A DNA stretch of 64,000 bases from Pseudolysinimonas yzui (GCF_014653215.1 NZ_BNAI01000001.1:517237-581236); one strand, 5' to 3'; positions 8,863-20,532 are shown, numbered from the stretch's first letter. Made by a program: numbers and translations. The notes: generated by a model not told the origin, from the letters alone.

Positions 8863-9843
8863 ATGGACATCGACCTCACCGTGCTCCGGATGATGGAGCG
8901 CGAGCGCGAGATCCCGTTCGAGGAGCTCGTGACGATCATCGAGCAGGCGATCCTCACCGCGTACCTCAAGCACACCGACCGCACGCCCGACTCCGGAGCA
9001 CGTGCCGAACTCGACCGCAAGACCGGGCATGTGACCGTGTACGTGCCCGAGCTCGACGACGAAGGCGAGGTCATCGGCGAAGCGGTCGACAGCCCCGACG
9101 ACTTCGGTCGCATCGCGGCGTTCGCGGCGAAGCAGGTCATCAACCAGCGTCTGCGCGACATCGGCGACGACAAGGTGCTCGGCGAGTTCCGCGGGCGCGA
9201 GGGCGACATCGTCGCCGGCGTCATCCAGCAGGGCCCCAACCCGCGGATGATCCACGTCGACTTAGGGACCGTCGAGGCGATCCTGCCGCCCGAAGAACAG
9301 GTGCCCGGCGAGGACTACGCCCACGGGTCCCGCATCCGCGTGTACGTCACGAGCGTCAGCAAGGGCCTCAAGGGCCCGTCGATCACCGTGAGCCGCACGC
9401 ATCCCGGGTTGGTGCGCAAGCTGTTCGCGCTCGAGGTTCCCGAGATCGCGTCGGGAGTCGTCGAGATCGCCAGCCTCGCCCGCGAAGCCGGCCACCGCAC
9501 GAAGATCGCCGTGCGCGCGACCGAACCGGGCATCAACGCGAAGGGCGCCTGCATCGGCGAACTCGGCTCCCGCGTGCGGTCCGTCACGGCGGAACTCAAC
9601 AACGAGAAGATCGACATCGTCGACTGGTCCGACGACCTCGCGACCTTCGTCGCCAACGCCCTCAGCCCCGCGAAGGTGTCGAGCGCGTTCGTCGTCGACG
9701 AGTCCCTGAAGGCCGTGCGTGCGCTCGTGCCCGACTACCAGCTCTCGCTCGCGATCGGCAAGGAAGGGCAGAACGCCCGCCTCGCCGCCAAGCTCACCGG
9801 CGCCCGGATCGACATCCAGCCCGACTCCGTGATGGAGTCCTGA
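8863..9843 (+). CDS. nusA: Transcription termination/antitermination factor NusA
   Basis: The 326-residue RNA polymerase-associated factor controls pausing, termination and antitermination. It contains the N-terminal polymerase-binding domain, an S1 domain around residues 105–175 (FRGREGDIVAGVIQQG) and two KH domains (NAKGACIGELGSRVRSV, LAIGKEGQNARLAAKLTGA). It ends soon after the second KH domain, so it lacks the C-terminal acidic repeats of proteobacterial NusA, as is usual in actinobacteria. GGAGG upstream of ATG 8863 is the ribosome-binding site. rimP, commonly the gene before nusA, is missing here. Confidence 0.96.
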   Translation: MDIDLTVLRMMEREREIPFEELVTIIEQAILTAYLKHTDRTPDSGARAELDRKTGHVTVYVPELDDEGEVIGEAVDSPDDFGRIAAFAAKQVINQRLRDIGDDKVLGEFRGREGDIVAGVIQQGPNPRMIHVDLGTVEAILPPEEQVPGEDYAHGSRIRVYVTSVSKGLKGPSITVSRTHPGLVRKLFALEVPEIASGVVEIASLAREAGHRTKIAVRATEPGINAKGACIGELGSRVRSVTAELNNEKIDIVDWSDDLATFVANALSPAKVSSAFVVDESLKAVRALVPDYQLSLAIGKEGQNARLAAKLTGARIDIQPDSVMES

Positions 9844-9871
9844 CACACAGTCAACGACCGACGGGGGTAGG

Positions 9872-10126
9872 ATGGAAGCCGTTCGAACCTGCCTGGGTTG
9901 CCGGCAGCGCGCTCCCCGATCCTCACTTCTGCGGATCGTCGCGCGCGACGGGCGAGTAGCGGTGGATGCCGCGGCTCGACTTCCGGGCAGGGGGGCGTGG
10001 GTGCATCCAGACCCTGGATGCATCGACGCCGCGGTGAAGCGCAAGGCCTTCGGCCGGGCGCTCCGCACCGCGATCACCGACATGTCAGACCTTCAGAAAT
10101 GGACTGATCGGCACATGGACAACTAA
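9872..10126 (+). CDS. ylxR: YlxR-family protein (DUF448)
   Basis: This 84-residue protein is the small basic RNA-binding-type protein found between nusA and infB in Gram-positive bacteria. The signature VRTCLGCRQRAPRSSLLRIV is at the N-terminus, and GRGAWVHPDPGCIDAAVKR lies in the middle. The family has been linked to transcription or RNase P regulation; its role in this organism is unknown. It starts at ATG 9872, 28 nt after nusA, with a G-rich stretch upstream. Confidence 0.92.
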   Translation: MEAVRTCLGCRQRAPRSSLLRIVARDGRVAVDAAARLPGRGAWVHPDPGCIDAAVKRKAFGRALRTAITDMSDLQKWTDRHMDN

Positions 10127-10199
10127 TGAGCGACTCGAAATGAGTTTCCTCACCCTTTGACGTCCGCCCTGCCTGGGGTGGACCCCAGACAGGAGAATT

Positions 10200-12905
<2,706 letters not shown>

Positions 12906-12921
12906 CTCGGCGCGTGGTTTC

Positions 12922-12994
12922 GGGGTGCCCCGCTCTCTGCAAGTCAAGAGCGGGGACCCCTACCCCGATTGACTTGCAGAGAGCGGCGCACCCC
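12922..12994 (+). terminator. Large inverted repeat between infB and rbfA with competing hairpins
   Basis: The core arms CGCTCTCTGCAAGTCAA (12931–12947) and TTGACTTGCAGAGAGCG (12969–12985) are perfect 17-bp inverted repeats, and pairing extends outward to about 26 bp with one mismatch. A second hairpin can form inside, because CCCCGCTCT (12928–12936) also pairs perfectly with AGAGCGGGG (12947–12955). The two structures exclude each other. There is no T-tract, so it may be a GC-rich terminator, an attenuator or a small palindromic element. Confidence 0.7.
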
Positions 12995-13090
12995 TCCACG
13001 GGCTCGTCCGCTCGTGATCCACGACTCGACGTTCAATTGATGTGAGGGCGCAGGCGCTCTATTCATCCCCAGCTTGCTTGGAGGCACTCA

Positions 13091-13576
13091 ATGGCTCAGG
13101 GAGATCGTGCGGCGAAGGTCGCGGATCGCATCAAAGAGGTGATCGCGAAGCGCCTCGAGAAGGGGCTGCGGGATCCACGGCTGGGGTTCGTCACCATCAC
13201 CGATGTGCGGGTGACGGGGGATCTTCAGCACGCCTCGGTGTTCTTCACGGTCTACGGGTCGGAGGAGGAGCGCGCGGAATCGGCGCTGGCGCTGAAGGCC
13301 GCGACCGGCTTGCTGCGCACCGAGGTGGGCAAGAACCTCAACACCCGGCTGACGCCGTCGCTGGAGTTCATCCCCGACGCCATCCCCGAGAATGCGGCGT
13401 CGATCGAAGAGCTGCTGCGCGAAGCGCAGGAACGCGACAACGAGGCCCGCGCCGCCGCGGCCAACGCGACCTACGCGGGCGACGAAGACCCCTACGTGAA
13501 GCCCCGCGACTTCGACGACGATGACGATGACGATGACGATGACGACGAAGCCCCCGAGGATGCCGACGGGCGCTGA
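13091..13576 (+). CDS. rbfA: Ribosome-binding factor A
   Basis: The 161-residue protein helps mature the 30S subunit and the 5' end of 16S rRNA. The KH-like RbfA domain covers about residues 1–110 (VADRIKEVIAKRLEKG, DPRLGFVTITDVRVTGDLQHASVFFTVYG). The C-terminus carries an unusual acidic run of 11 consecutive Asp residues (near residues 139–149) encoded by GAC/GAT repeats, followed by Glu/Asp-rich sequence. ATG 13091 has GGAGG 6 nt upstream. The stem-loop region between infB and rbfA suggests the two are at least partly uncoupled. Confidence 0.95.
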   Translation: MAQGDRAAKVADRIKEVIAKRLEKGLRDPRLGFVTITDVRVTGDLQHASVFFTVYGSEEERAESALALKAATGLLRTEVGKNLNTRLTPSLEFIPDAIPENAASIEELLREAQERDNEARAAAANATYAGDEDPYVKPRDFDDDDDDDDDDDEAPEDADGR

Positions 13577-13628
13577 CAGCGGCTGACCTGAGATACTCGA
13601 AGGCACCCTTGACGACGCGGGAGTCTCG

Positions 13629-15899
13629 ATGATCAGAGAACCGAGAAGCGTCTTCGTCGGGCGCCAACGCGAACTCGCCGTGTTGCAGGGTCTTCTCGAG
13701 GTCGCGCAACTCGTGACGCTCACCGGTGTCGGGGGTGCGGGCAAGACCCGGTTGTCGATGCGCGCCGCGAATCTGCGCCTCGAGTCGGCGGGCATCGACG
13801 GGTGGTTCGTGTCGCTCGAGAGCGTGCAGGATCCGCAACGCCTGCCGCGGGCGGTCGTGCGGGCGCTCGGGCTCGCCGACCAGTCGGCGCGTGACCCGCT
13901 GGATGTCGTCGTGGAGGCGTTGCGCGACCGTCCGGCGATCCTCGTCGTCGACAACTGCGAGCACATCATCGATGCGGCGGCGGCGTTCATCGACGAGCTC
14001 CTCGTCGCCCTCCCCGATCTCACGGTGCTCGCCACCAGCAGGCGCCCGCTCGAGCTGGACGGCGAGCGGGTCTTCGCCGTTCCGCCGCTGTCGGCCGAAC
14101 CGGTCGTGGGAAGCGCGCCCGACCGGCTTCCGGATGCGGTCTCGCTTCTCGTCGCCCGCGCCCGGGCAGCGGATGCGGCCTTCGAACTCGGCCCGCACGA
14201 CGCCGAATCGGCGGCGGAACTGTGTCGGGCGTTGGACGGCCTGCCGCTGGCGATCGAGCTGGCGGCGACGCGGCTGCGCACCCTGTCGATCGCCGACCTC
14301 ACCAGCCGTCTGGCGTCGCGGTTCACGCTCCTCCAGAGCGGGTCGCGGAGCGCCGTCAGCCGTCAGCGCACCCTGCGGGCGGTCGTCGACTGGAGCTATG
14401 AACTCTGCACACAGGAACAACGCGAGTTGTGGTGCGCCCTCTCGGTTTTCGCCGGTCCGTTCGATCTCGCCGCAGCGTCGGCCGTCGCCGACGGCGGTGA
14501 CGTGCTCGACGCGCTCGACGAGCTGGTGGCCCAGTCGGTCGTCGAGGCGGATCCCGAAACCGGGCGCTTCCGGATGCTGGAGACGATCCGTCGCTACGGG
14601 CGGGATCGAGCCGAAGAGGACGGGCGGTGGCCGGGCCTGACGCGACGCCATCTCGATCACTACGCCGCGGTGGCGGCGGAATCCAGCGCCCACTGGTACG
14701 GCCCCGGGCAGGCCGACACGATCGCCCGGCTCCGCGCCGACCGGGCCGAGCTGCACGCGGCCCTCACCACCGCGTCGGCGGTCGACACCGATCTCGCCCT
14801 CGAGCTGTTCTCCAACCTCCGGTATCACTGGGCGGTCGGCGGCTTCATCCCCGAAGGGCGCGCCTGGGCCACCCGGGTGCTCGCTCTGCCCGGCGCCTCG
14901 CCGGCGCAGCGCGTGCCGGCGCTCGTCAACGCCGCCTGGCTCGCACTGCTGCAGGGCGACCTTCCCGAGGCAGCTCGACGGCTCGACGAGGCCGAGGAGC
15001 AGGCCGCGAGGGGCTCGCTCGCTCCCGAACGACTCGCGGCGACCCGCATCGAGGTGCACCGCTGGCGAGGCACCCTCGAGAACTTCTCCGGCCGCCCGGC
15101 CGAAGCCGCTCGGGAGTTCGAGGACTCGATCCGGGTGGCTCAGCACAGCGGCCGGCCCGAAGAGGCCCTGTTGGCCCAGTTCCAGCTGACGGCGGCTCTG
15201 AGCCACCTCCGGCAGGCAGGGGCCGCACGGCATGCGTCGGAGACCCTCGCCTATGCCGAGACGATCCATGACAACTGGATGCGCGCCCATGCGCAATGGG
15301 CGATCGCCTTGGCGGCGTTCGTCGAGAACGACCTGGACACCGCCGATCGTCTGGCCCGCCAGGGGCTCGTCGATGAGCGGGGTTTCGACGACCCCGTCGG
15401 CGAATGTCTCATGCTCGAGGTGGTCAGCTGGGTCGAAGCCGAGCGCGGTGCCGCGGAACGCGCGGCGACACTGCTCGGAGCGACGGATGCCCGGTGGCGC
15501 TCGATCGGCTCGTCGATCTGGGCGTTCGGGCCGCATCTCGGCGGCCACCACGACCGCTGCGTCGACTCGCTTCGGCGGCTCCTCGGCGACAAGGGCTACG
15601 AGCGGTTCTTCGCGCGCGGCCGCGACCTGGGACCGGCCGAAGCGGTCGACCTGGCCCTCGCGGACAAGACGGTCGGCACGGGTGGCTTGAGCGCTCGCGA
15701 GCACGAGGTGGCGGCGCGGATCCACCGCGGGATGAGCAACCGCGAGATCGCCGACGAGCTGGTGCTGTCGGTGCGCACGGTCGACACCCACGTGCAGCGC
15801 ATCCTCGGCAAGCTCGGGTTCACCTCACGCGCGCAGATCGCGGCCTGGTACGAAGCCTCGCTCGCATCGACCGGAACAGATTACGTAGGCCGTACGTAG
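13629..15899 (+). CDS. Large LuxR-family ATPase regulator
   Basis: This 756-residue protein has the MalT/LAL-like layout. An N-terminal NTPase domain shows Walker [14 protein letters not shown] (about residue 36) and Walker [12 protein letters not shown] (about residue 105). The middle is helical and TPR-like (about 330–660). A C-terminal LuxR helix-turn-helix reads [20 protein letters not shown] followed by [20 protein letters not shown]. Such proteins bind a ligand or partner and activate nearby genes with ATP. It precedes the hydrolase, aldehyde dehydrogenase and alcohol dehydrogenase on the same strand, and three spaced TACGTA-like hexamers begin at its own stop codon. It probably controls that pathway. 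Confidence 0.88.
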   Translation: MIREPRSVFVGRQRELAVLQGLLEVAQLVTLTGVGGAGKTRLSMRAANLRLESAGIDGWFVSLESVQDPQRLPRAVVRALGLADQSARDPLDVVVEALRDRPAILVVDNCEHIIDAAAAFIDELLVALPDLTVLATSRRPLELDGERVFAVPPLSAEPVVGSAPDRLPDAVSLLVARARAADAAFELGPHDAESAAELCRALDGLPLAIELAATRLRTLSIADLTSRLASRFTLLQSGSRSAVSRQRTLRAVVDWSYELCTQEQRELWCALSVFAGPFDLAAASAVADGGDVLDALDELVAQSVVEADPETGRFRMLETIRRYGRDRAEEDGRWPGLTRRHLDHYAAVAAESSAHWYGPGQADTIARLRADRAELHAALTTASAVDTDLALELFSNLRYHWAVGGFIPEGRAWATRVLALPGASPAQRVPALVNAAWLALLQGDLPEAARRLDEAEEQAARGSLAPERLAATRIEVHRWRGTLENFSGRPAEAAREFEDSIRVAQHSGRPEEALLAQFQLTAALSHLRQAGAARHASETLAYAETIHDNWMRAHAQWAIALAAFVENDLDTADRLARQGLVDERGFDDPVGECLMLEVVSWVEAERGAAERAATLLGATDARWRSIGSSIWAFGPHLGGHHDRCVDSLRRLLGDKGYERFFARGRDLGPAEAVDLALADKTVGTGGLSAREHEVAARIHRGMSNREIADELVLSVRTVDTHVQRILGKLGFTSRAQIAAWYEASLASTGTDYVGRT

Positions 15900-15908
15900 T
15901 CCTACGGA
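15882..15908 (+). promoter_or_regulatory. Three TACGTA-type repeats, possible activator binding site
   Basis: TACGTA occurs at 15882–15887 and 15893–15898 and TACGGA at 15903–15908, spaced 11 and 10 bases apart, so they lie on one face of the helix. They straddle the stop codon of the LuxR-type regulator and sit 72–98 bases upstream of the hydrolase start. This is the placement expected for an activator site of the operon. Confidence 0.5.
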
Positions 15909-15979
15909 TACCGCGGCCCGCAGCGGGGTCGCACGCTGGGGGGACGACACCGACGTCGTCCGAAAGGCACGGTCCCCAG

Positions 15980-16702
15980 ATGACTACTTCTTCGACCCGA
16001 CCCCGCATCATCCTCGTCCACGGCGCCTGGGTGGGCCCGTGGGAGTTCGAACCCATCGTGCAGATCCTGCGCGGTGACGGCTGGGATGTCGACGCGATCG
16101 ACCTCCCGTCGACCGGCAGCACGGAAGGCCTCCTGGCGGACGCCGCGGCCGTGACCGCGGCGATCGAACGCGCCGACGGCCCCGTCGTGCTCGTCGGTCA
16201 CTCCTACGGTGGTGCCCCCATCACCCAGGCCGGCGACCACCCGTCGGTCGAACGACTCGTCTACATCGCCGCCTTTGCGCTCGACGCCGGTGAGAGTGCC
16301 CTCGCCGCGATGGGCGGCGTGCTGCCGGACGCCTGGGGCGTCGACGACGGCCAGGTCACGATGGGCCGCACCCGCGAGGAGCGCGTCGACATGATCGCTT
16401 CCGACATGCCGCCCGGAGTTCCGCGCGAGGTGTCGGAGCAGCTCGCCGACCTGTTCCGGCCGCAGTCGCTCCGCTCGCTCATCGACGAGCTCACCCAGGT
16501 CGCCTGGCGCACCAAGCCGGCGACCTACATCCTCACCGAGAACGACGGCATCGTCCCGCCGCCCTTCCAGGAGTCGCTCGCCGCACGCAGCGGTGCCGAC
16601 GTCATCCGCATCCCGCACGGGCACGCCCCGTTCCAGGAGGACCCGGCCGGCTTCGCCGCGCTGCTCGCGCGCGTCGCGGCGGCCGAGTCCGTCGCGAACT
16701 GA
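15980..16702 (+). CDS. Alpha/beta-fold hydrolase
   Basis: This 240-residue cytoplasmic hydrolase has the oxyanion-hole region LVHGAWVGPWEF near residue 15, the nucleophile elbow GHSYGG near residue 74, an acid candidate in LTENDGIVPP and the catalytic His in PHGHAPF near residue 215. It resembles the esterase family that includes plant hydroxynitrile lyase/salicylate esterase-like proteins. ATG 15980 follows a purine-rich GAAAGG stretch. It is the first of three genes apparently forming a path from an ester to an alcohol, aldehyde and acid. Substrate unknown. Confidence 0.85.
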   Translation: MTTSSTRPRIILVHGAWVGPWEFEPIVQILRGDGWDVDAIDLPSTGSTEGLLADAAAVTAAIERADGPVVLVGHSYGGAPITQAGDHPSVERLVYIAAFALDAGESALAAMGGVLPDAWGVDDGQVTMGRTREERVDMIASDMPPGVPREVSEQLADLFRPQSLRSLIDELTQVAWRTKPATYILTENDGIVPPPFQESLAARSGADVIRIPHGHAPFQEDPAGFAALLARVAAAESVAN

Positions 16703-16740
16703 CACCCCCTCTCACTTCACTCGACGAAAGCGATCCACCC

Positions 16741-18243
16741 ATGACTCTCACCGAACCCAAGCCGAAGACCGCCCCGACCACCCCCGCCTTCCCGCCCGGA
16801 CAGCTGTTCATCGGCGGCACCTGGCGCGAGGCCTCCGACGGCGGCCGGATGGATGTCGTCGCCCCGGCGACGGGCGCGAAGATCACCGATGTCGCCAAAG
16901 CGACGACCGCCGATGTGGATGCCGCGGTCGCGGCGGCGCGGGCGGCGTTCGACTCCGGCGTCTGGTCGGGGCTGTCCAGCCGCGAACGCTCGCGCATCCT
17001 GCAGCGCGCCTACGTGCTCATGCGGGAGCGCACCGAGGAACTCGCCCAGGCGGAGAGCGCCAACGTGGGCAAGCCGATCACCTTCGCGCGCATCATCGAC
17101 GTGAACAACGCCGCCGAACTGTACGAGTACTACGCGAGCCTCGGACACCACCTCGACGGGTCGGTGCGCGAGACCACGGGCAACACGCACGCCTACGTGA
17201 AGACGGAGCCGCTGGGGGTGGTGGCGGCGATCACGCCGTTCAACTTCCCGCTCATCCTGTCCAGCAGCAAGATCGCCCCGGCGCTGATCGCCGGCAACAC
17301 GATCGTGCACAAGCCGGCCGGTGACACCCCGCTCAGCGCGCTGCTGATGGCGCAGATCCTGAAGGACGCGGGCGTTCCCGACGGTGTCTTCAACGTCGTC
17401 ACCGGATCGGGCGCGACGCTCGGCGACCACCTGGTCGGACACCCGGATGTCGACAAGGTGGCGTTCACCGGATCGACCGAGATCGGCGCCCACGCGGCGC
17501 AGCTCGCGGGCAAGACGCTCAAGTCGTTCACCGCGGAGCTCGGTGGCAACGCCGCCAACATCCTGTTCGCGGATGCCGATCTGAACGCCGCGATCCACAC
17601 CGTCATCGGCGCGTTCGTCTTCAACACGGGGCAGTTCTGCATGGCGGGCCCGCGCCTGCTCGTGGAGCGCCCGATCTACGAGGTCGTGCTCGGCATCCTG
17701 GCCGACGCGCTGCCGCACGTGCCGTTCGGCGACATCACCAACCCCGAGACCGTGATCGGTCCGCTCGCGAGCGCCACCCAGCTCGAGAAGGTCGCGGCGA
17801 TCGTCGAACGCGCCAAGGCTGCCGGTGCGCGCGTCGTCACCGGCGGCGAGAAGGTCGACCTGAACGGCGGGTTCTACTACAGCCCGACCGTGCTCGCCGA
17901 TCTCCCGGCCGACGCCGAGGCGATCGTCGAGGAGACCTTCGGCCCGGTGCTCACGGTGCAGCCGTTCGACACCGAGGAGGAGGCCATCCAGCTCGCCAAC
18001 TCGACGCGCTACGGCCTCGCCAGCGGCATCCAGACCGCCGACCTGGCGAAGGCACACCGCGTCGCCGCGCAGCTCGACGCCGGCATCACCTGGGTCAACG
18101 GCTGGGCGCTGCTCGACCCCGCCGTGCCGTTCGGTGGCGTGAAGAACTCCGGCTGGGGACGCGAAGGCGGCCCCGAGGCGATGGCGTCGTACCAGCGCTC
18201 GCACTCGATCGTGTTCAACCTCGACCAGGGTCCTGCCCGGTGA
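16741..18243 (+). CDS. Aldehyde dehydrogenase family protein
   Basis: A 500-residue NAD(P)-dependent enzyme oxidises an aldehyde to the acid. It shows the cofactor-side stretch ITPFNFPLILSSSKIAPALIAGN, the catalytic Glu in AELGGNAANILF (about residue 266) and the catalytic Cys in FNTGQFCMAG (about residue 300), followed by EETFGPVLTV. It lies 38 nt after the hydrolase and overlaps the alcohol dehydrogenase start by 4 bases (GTGA), so the two dehydrogenases are translationally coupled. The coupling to a zinc alcohol dehydrogenase suggests it handles the aldehyde which that enzyme makes. Confidence 0.92.
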   Translation: MTLTEPKPKTAPTTPAFPPGQLFIGGTWREASDGGRMDVVAPATGAKITDVAKATTADVDAAVAAARAAFDSGVWSGLSSRERSRILQRAYVLMRERTEELAQAESANVGKPITFARIIDVNNAAELYEYYASLGHHLDGSVRETTGNTHAYVKTEPLGVVAAITPFNFPLILSSSKIAPALIAGNTIVHKPAGDTPLSALLMAQILKDAGVPDGVFNVVTGSGATLGDHLVGHPDVDKVAFTGSTEIGAHAAQLAGKTLKSFTAELGGNAANILFADADLNAAIHTVIGAFVFNTGQFCMAGPRLLVERPIYEVVLGILADALPHVPFGDITNPETVIGPLASATQLEKVAAIVERAKAAGARVVTGGEKVDLNGGFYYSPTVLADLPADAEAIVEETFGPVLTVQPFDTEEEAIQLANSTRYGLASGIQTADLAKAHRVAAQLDAGITWVNGWALLDPAVPFGGVKNSGWGREGGPEAMASYQRSHSIVFNLDQGPAR

Positions 18244-19358
18244 CTTCGACAAGCACCGTGACTGCAGGTCGAGCGGCGGTGCTCAACGCACCGGGAGAAC
18301 TCGTCGTCAGCGAGGTCGAGTTCTCCGATCCCGGGCCGGGGGAGGTGCTCGTCAAGCTCGTCGCCTCAGGTCTGTGTCACACCGACCTCGGAGTGATCGC
18401 CGGCGGGATCCCCTTCCCCACGCCCGGGATCATCGGACACGAGGGTGCCGGCGTCGTCGAGAAGGTCGGCGCCGGCGTCACCGGAGTCGAAGCGGGCGAC
18501 CAGGTGCTGCTGAGCTTCACGTCGTGCGGGTCGTGCGCCGCGTGTACCTCGGCGCACCCGGCCTACTGCGAGACCTGGCTGCCGCGGAACCTCATCGGGT
18601 TGATGCGCTCCGACTCCTCGGGCACGGTGACTCGTGACGGGTCGCCCATCGCGAGTCACTTCTTCGGCCAGTCGTCGTTCGGTCAGTACGCGATCGCCGA
18701 CGAGCGCTCCGTCGTCAAGGTCGACCCCGGCGCCGACCTCACGGTGCTCGCGCCGCTCGGCTGCGGGGTGCTGACCGGCTTCGGGTCGATGTGGAACGTG
18801 CTCGACCCCGGTTCGGATGACGTGGTCGCCGTCTACGGGGCCGGCGCCGTCGGCCTCTCCGCGGTGATTGCCGCCGCGCTGCGCAAGCCGGCGCAGCTGA
18901 TCGCCATCGATCTGGTCGATGAGCGCCTGGCGCTCGCGACCGAGCTCGGGGCGACGGCGACGATCAACGGCACGACCGAGAACGTCGCCGAGCGGCTCGC
19001 CGAGCTCACCGGCGGGCGTGGCGTGGCCCTGAGCTTCGACACCACGGGCAACCCCGGTGTCGCGCGGCAGGCGCTCGATGCGGCCTCCGTGCGCGGCACG
19101 GTGCTGGTCTGCGGGGCACCGCCTCCCGGAACGGAGATCCCCGTCGACATCCAGGGGATCCTCACCGGCAAGGTGCTGCGCGGCGTCACGATGGGCGACA
19201 CCGATCCGGCGACGCTCATCCCGCAGCTGATCGCGTTGCACGCCGACGGCAAGCTGCCGCTGGAGAAGCTCGAGAAGCGCTACTCGCTCGACCAGATCGG
19301 CCAGGCCGCCGACGACATGCACCACGGCGTGACGGTCAAGCCGGTCATCGTCTTCTGA
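18240..19358 (+). CDS. Zinc-dependent alcohol dehydrogenase, aryl-alcohol type
   Basis: This 372-residue MDR enzyme oxidises an alcohol with NAD. Catalytic zinc ligands are visible in GLCHTDLG, GHEGAGVV and LGCGVLTG. The structural zinc cluster is CGSCAACTSAHPAYC near residues 98–112. The Rossmann segment VYGAGAVGLSAV follows. The pattern is closest to benzyl-alcohol (XylB-like) and related NAD-linked dehydrogenases. It starts at GTG 18240, overlapping the aldehyde dehydrogenase stop, and ends the operon before a strong inverted repeat. The real substrate may be aliphatic or aromatic. Confidence 0.9.
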   Translation: MTSTSTVTAGRAAVLNAPGELVVSEVEFSDPGPGEVLVKLVASGLCHTDLGVIAGGIPFPTPGIIGHEGAGVVEKVGAGVTGVEAGDQVLLSFTSCGSCAACTSAHPAYCETWLPRNLIGLMRSDSSGTVTRDGSPIASHFFGQSSFGQYAIADERSVVKVDPGADLTVLAPLGCGVLTGFGSMWNVLDPGSDDVVAVYGAGAVGLSAVIAAALRKPAQLIAIDLVDERLALATELGATATINGTTENVAERLAELTGGRGVALSFDTTGNPGVARQALDAASVRGTVLVCGAPPPGTEIPVDIQGILTGKVLRGVTMGDTDPATLIPQLIALHADGKLPLEKLEKRYSLDQIGQAADDMHHGVTVKPVIVF

Positions 19359-19415
19359 ATCGTCGAAGTGCAGTCGCGGCAGCTAATCGCTCAGCCGGGA
19401 CTGCACTTCGGCGAT
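19359..19415. terminator. Inverted repeat between convergent genes
   Basis: CGAAGTGCAGTC (19364–19375) and GACTGCACTTCG (19399–19410) are perfect complements, extending to 16 of 17 bases (19359–19375 with 19399–19415). The stem spans the end of the dehydrogenase operon and the last codons of the convergent DUF4259 gene, consistent with a bidirectional terminator lacking a T-tract. Confidence 0.65.
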
Positions 19416-19787
19416 CGCCGCGATGGCGGCATCCGATTCGCCGGAGCTGCGCCACAGCTCGAGCAGTTCGGAATCGCCGGTGAGCACGCGATGCACGGCG
19501 TACCGTGCCCGGTCGCGCAGCGCCTGATCCTCGAGGATCAGGGGAGTGAGGGTGGACAGCAGGGCGGTCGCCTCCTCGGGCAGCAGATCTGCGCGGCCGT
19601 CGTAGGCGGCGGCGATGATCGCGGCGGCCGCGATCGCGGTGCTCTCCGCCCAGGATTCCGGTCGCCCGGCCGCATCGATCATCTGGTCGAGCGCATCGCG
19701 GAGGGCATCGACGCCGCCTTCTTCGACTTCCCAGAGAAAGTCCATCGTCTCGTCGTTCTCGAAAACGCCCGGACCCCAGGTGCCCAT
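19383..19787 (-). CDS. DUF4259 family protein
   Basis: This 134-residue protein begins MGTWGPGVFENDETMDFLWE, the signature N-terminus of the DUF4259 family, whose function is unknown. It is acidic, helical and cytoplasmic. I start it at ATG 19787, where GGAGG precedes by 3 nt, although the frame stays open upstream. It converges on the alcohol dehydrogenase and diverges from a TetR gene. Confidence 0.85.
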   Translation of the reverse strand: MGTWGPGVFENDETMDFLWEVEEGGVDALRDALDQMIDAAGRPESWAESTAIAAAAIIAAAYDGRADLLPEEATALLSTLTPLILEDQALRDRARYAVHRVLTGDSELLELWRSSGESDAAIAAIAEVQSRLSD

Positions 19788-19843
19788 GTTCCTCCGATGT
19801 TCGTCGCGTCGAGTCTGCCGCACGGTTCCGACACGAGGATTCT

Positions 19844-19858
19844 GCTTACAACGTAAGC
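19844..19858. promoter_or_regulatory. TetR-type operator GCTTACAACGTAAGC
   Basis: GCTTAC and GTAAGC form a perfect inverted repeat around AAC, 21 bases upstream of a TetR-family start and next to a TAGGAT -10 box (19860–19865). TTAC–N3–GTAA cores are typical of autoregulated TetR-family repressors. Confidence 0.7.
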
Positions 19859-19878
19859 GTAGGATGTATGCTCCCCCC

Positions 19879-20532
19879 ATGAACCCACGGCGGAAAGCCC
19901 AGCGCGACGTCCTCAGCCGCGAGCGGGTGCTCGCAGCGGCCGTCGGACTCGCTGATGAGCAGGGCCTCGACGCGGTCAGCATGCGCCGCGTCGGCGAGTC
20001 ACTCGGGGTGGAGGCGATGTCGCTCTACCGCCACGTGGGCGGCAAGGACGACCTGCTCGACGGGATGGTGGATGCCGCCATCGCGCGGTTCCCCGCGCGT
20101 GACGAGTCGGTGGACTGGCGGGAGTCGCTGCGCGCGCTGGTCCGCGGTGCGCACGCCGTGCTGCTCGAGCATCCGTGGGTCGCCGCCCTCGCGACGAGCC
20201 GCCCCGCCGTCGGCCCCGCGCGGCTGCGGTTCGTCGACGCCGTACTCGGTGCGCTGCTGGCCGGCGGATGCACGCTTCAGCTTGCCCACGACGCGATGCA
20301 CGCGATCGAGGTGCACGTCTTCGCGTTCACCCTCCAGGAGCTGCGCCTGCAAGGGGATGCCTCGGCGCACGGCTATCAGCTCGACGTCGTGCGCGGCGAC
20401 GGCGCCCTCTACCCCCACCTGGCGGCGACGCTCGCGAGCGCGACGCACGACCACGTCGCCGAGTTCGAGTTCGTGCTCGAGCTGCTCATCCTGGGCATCG
20501 AGCGGGCCATCGCTACTTCAGGAGCCGGCTGA
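19879..20532 (+). CDS. TetR-family transcriptional repressor
   Basis: A 217-residue regulator with an N-terminal helix-turn-helix (LDAVSMRRVGESLGVEAMSL, then YRHVGGKDDLLDG). The C-terminal domain (LHPW-like EHPWVAALATSRP, LEFEFVLELLILGIE) resembles the tetracycline-repressor-type C-terminal domain. ATG 19879 was chosen because the upstream extension runs through the operator. The 3' end overlaps the convergent glycosylase gene by 20 bases. With no obvious divergent target except DUF4259, autoregulation through the palindrome at 19844–19858 is the clearest inference. Confidence 0.9.
   Translation: MNPRRKAQRDVLSRERVLAAAVGLADEQGLDAVSMRRVGESLGVEAMSLYRHVGGKDDLLDGMVDAAIARFPARDESVDWRESLRALVRGAHAVLLEHPWVAALATSRPAVGPARLRFVDAVLGALLAGGCTLQLAHDAMHAIEVHVFAFTLQELRLQGDASAHGYQLDVVRGDGALYPHLAATLASATHDHVAEFEFVLELLILGIERAIATSGAG

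Noticed and set aside
9868-9873. TAGGAT before ylxR as a leaderless -10 box
   Set aside because: The ylxR ATG lies inside the box, and no start codon is found 6–7 nt downstream, so the spacing does not fit.
12922-12994. Inverted repeat as the remains of an insertion sequence
   Set aside because: No target duplication, no transposase fragment and no second copy in the window; a hairpin with a regulatory or terminator role is simpler.
13513-13545. Short repeated GACGATGAC tract as a CRISPR-like or regulatory repeat
   Set aside because: It is in frame inside rbfA and encodes the Asp run; no spacers are present.
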